A DNA stretch of 5,535 nt from Clostridia bacterium (GTDB taxonomy: Bacteria > Bacillota_A > Clostridia > Christensenellales > UBA1242): assembly GCA_017454425.1 (NCBI GenBank), contig JAFTCZ010000066.1, positions 1 to 5,535 of the forward strand, in the 5' to 3' direction. The notes beneath the pieces were generated by a model. That model was not told the DNA's origin. It made no database searches and worked only from the letters and a program-made list of their open reading frames with translations. Positions 4,463 to 5,535 of the stretch are shown here, in pieces. The translations under genes were made by a program, and so were the position numbers. The first letter of the stretch is position 1. Each line of letters begins with the position of its first letter.

Positions 4463-5392
4463 ATGGCAAAAAACAATAATCTTCCAAGAGGTTTGAAAAA
4501 CAAATTGGTTTTAATGTGGCCAATAGAACAAGAATTGGAAAGGCTTAAACAATTAAACACAAATTCGACAGAAGTTAGACAACAAATAGCAGAATTAACA
4601 CAAAGATATTATGATGTTTCAATAACAAATAATTTGTCAAGGCAGATGTTCAACCAGTTTTATTATGACAAAAAGGTAAGTGACGACCACGAGGGGCGTT
4701 TTGTTTGCATCACCAAAGCCGATCTTGTTAAACTTATTAAAGAAAACATTTCATCTGTCAGCAAAATTACAGATGGTCAGCAGCAGGTGATAACAAATGA
4801 TGAAATCAAAAAAATTCCTGTATTAAACTGTGAAGTGCCAAGTGGTGGCAAAAGATACATTTTTGTTGTTGCATTATCAGATGAATATGGCGCAAATTGC
4901 AAAGATTTGTTAAAAGACACTTATCTTATGGCCTATAATGCACCAAATATTCAAAACGAGTTTTATTCACAAGTGTTTGATTTGTTGTGGGACTATAACC
5001 GTAAAAATGTAGAAACATTATTAGACAACAAAATTGCAACAATTGCACAATATACGCAAGAATTAAACCCAATGGACAAACAATTATCATATGTTCAACT
5101 TACACTCAGGGCACTTTTGCAAGCACAAGAAAAAGATGCCGACAAACAATTTGTTGGAACAAAGTTTGTTGACGAACACTTGGAAACATTAAAAGGCCTT
5201 TATGACGACATAGCGGGCTTTGAAGCAAAACGCATGGGTCTTGCAAAAAATGCAGACCTAGAAAAACAACCACAATTAGAGAGTTTTAGAGAAGATTGTC
5301 AATACAGGTTGGACAAATTAAAAACATTAAGGCAAGTTTTGTTTAAAGAATGGGGAGACGAAGACACCGACAACAACAAGCAAGTGCTTTAA
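4463..5392 (+). CDS. Hypothetical helix-rich cytoplasmic protein, 309 residues
   Basis: I do not recognise this family. There is no signal peptide, membrane segment, nucleotide-binding loop or metal-binding cysteine cluster, so a soluble cytoplasmic protein is expected. Residues about 20-50 (IEQELERLKQL...VRQQIAELTQRY) have a coiled-coil-like pattern. A mixed segment follows at about 78-140, with strand-like GRFVCITKADLV and KRYIFVVALSDEYG. Helical stretches run from about 165 to 300, ending in an acidic tail (EWGDEDTDNNKQVL). It is rich in Gln, Lys, Asp and Asn. It starts a rightward unit under a near-perfect promoter, and the next gene follows after 18 bp with the same ribosome-site form, so the two products probably work together. 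A structural, scaffold or regulatory role is conceivable, but nothing in the sequence specifies one. Confidence 0.85.
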   Translation: MAKNNNLPRGLKNKLVLMWPIEQELERLKQLNTNSTEVRQQIAELTQRYYDVSITNNLSRQMFNQFYYDKKVSDDHEGRFVCITKADLVKLIKENISSVSKITDGQQQVITNDEIKKIPVLNCEVPSGGKRYIFVVALSDEYGANCKDLLKDTYLMAYNAPNIQNEFYSQVFDLLWDYNRKNVETLLDNKIATIAQYTQELNPMDKQLSYVQLTLRALLQAQEKDADKQFVGTKFVDEHLETLKGLYDDIAGFEAKRMGLAKNADLEKQPQLESFREDCQYRLDKLKTLRQVLFKEWGDEDTDNNKQVL

Positions 5393-5410
5393 TTTAAAAG
5401 GGGGCAAAAT

Positions 5411-5535
5411 ATGCAATTTGACTGGAAAGAATATGTTAATAACCTCGAAAAATTTTGGCAAACTTCCGAAAGATTTGTGTTTGGCCTAAAAAACCACAAC
5501 ATGTCTTTTTCGGATATGTTAAAATACGAAAACCA
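5411..5535 (+). CDS. Start of a hypothetical protein, cut by the window end
   Basis: ATG 5411 follows AGGGGG (5399-5404) by 6 bases and opens a frame with no stop to the window end; 41 codons are visible (MQFDWKEYVNNLEKFWQT..., ending ...SDMLKYEN). The visible part is amphipathic, with aromatic and charged residues and no signal peptide. It is 18 bp after the previous stop and is probably co-transcribed with it. The family cannot be assigned from so little. Confidence 0.75.
   Translation, partial: MQFDWKEYVNNLEKFWQTSERFVFGLKNHNMSFSDMLKYEN

Noticed and set aside
1..5535. CRISPR array, riboswitch, T-box or replication origin
   Set aside because: No regularly spaced repeats, no T-box or known riboswitch landmarks before any gene, and no clusters of DnaA-box-like sequences were seen.

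Overview
The window is AT-rich DNA from a low-GC Gram-positive bacterium, most likely an uncultured member of the Clostridia (Bacillota). This is inferred from strong purine-rich ribosome binding sites, consensus sigma-A promoters, CCA-encoding tRNA genes, a SipW-type signal peptidase and AT-leaning codon use with the standard code. No sequence names the species.

Left part (1-3271, + strand): the end of a secreted or surface protein with a formylglycine-generating-enzyme-like (C-type-lectin-like) C-terminus. After it come three genes 24-25 bp apart: two exported, mutually paralogous proteins of the SipW-substrate kind (TasA/camelysin-like in general plan), then a 389-residue SipW-like type I signal peptidase with an unusual long cytoplasmic tail. 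The likely logic is a self-contained export module in which the peptidase matures its two neighbours, which may form a surface layer or fibre. A bidirectional terminator (3240-3271) closes it.

Middle part (3272-4310, - strand): a seven-gene tRNA cluster, read right to left as Gly(UCC), Arg(UCU), His(GUG), Gln(UUG), Gln(CUG), Lys(UUU), Leu(UAG). It appears to be two transcription units: a strong promoter drives the first five, an intrinsic terminator abuts the second Gln gene, and a separate consensus promoter drives Lys-Leu.

The most unusual feature lies at the 3' end of tRNA-Leu. The last 20 bases of the gene, plus one flanking base, recur 157 bp downstream, directly next to another terminator. 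Between the copies sit a second terminator and a GC-rich nested hairpin (about 60% GC, against roughly one third for the surroundings). This is the layout left when an element inserts into a tRNA 3' end and regenerates the gene while displacing the original end. The Leu tRNA is also the only one of the seven with an acceptor-stem mismatch.

Right part (4311-5535, + strand): a divergent promoter region with a 12-bp inverted repeat, then a textbook promoter driving two genes of unrecognised function: a 309-residue helix-rich cytoplasmic protein and the start of a second protein that runs off the window.
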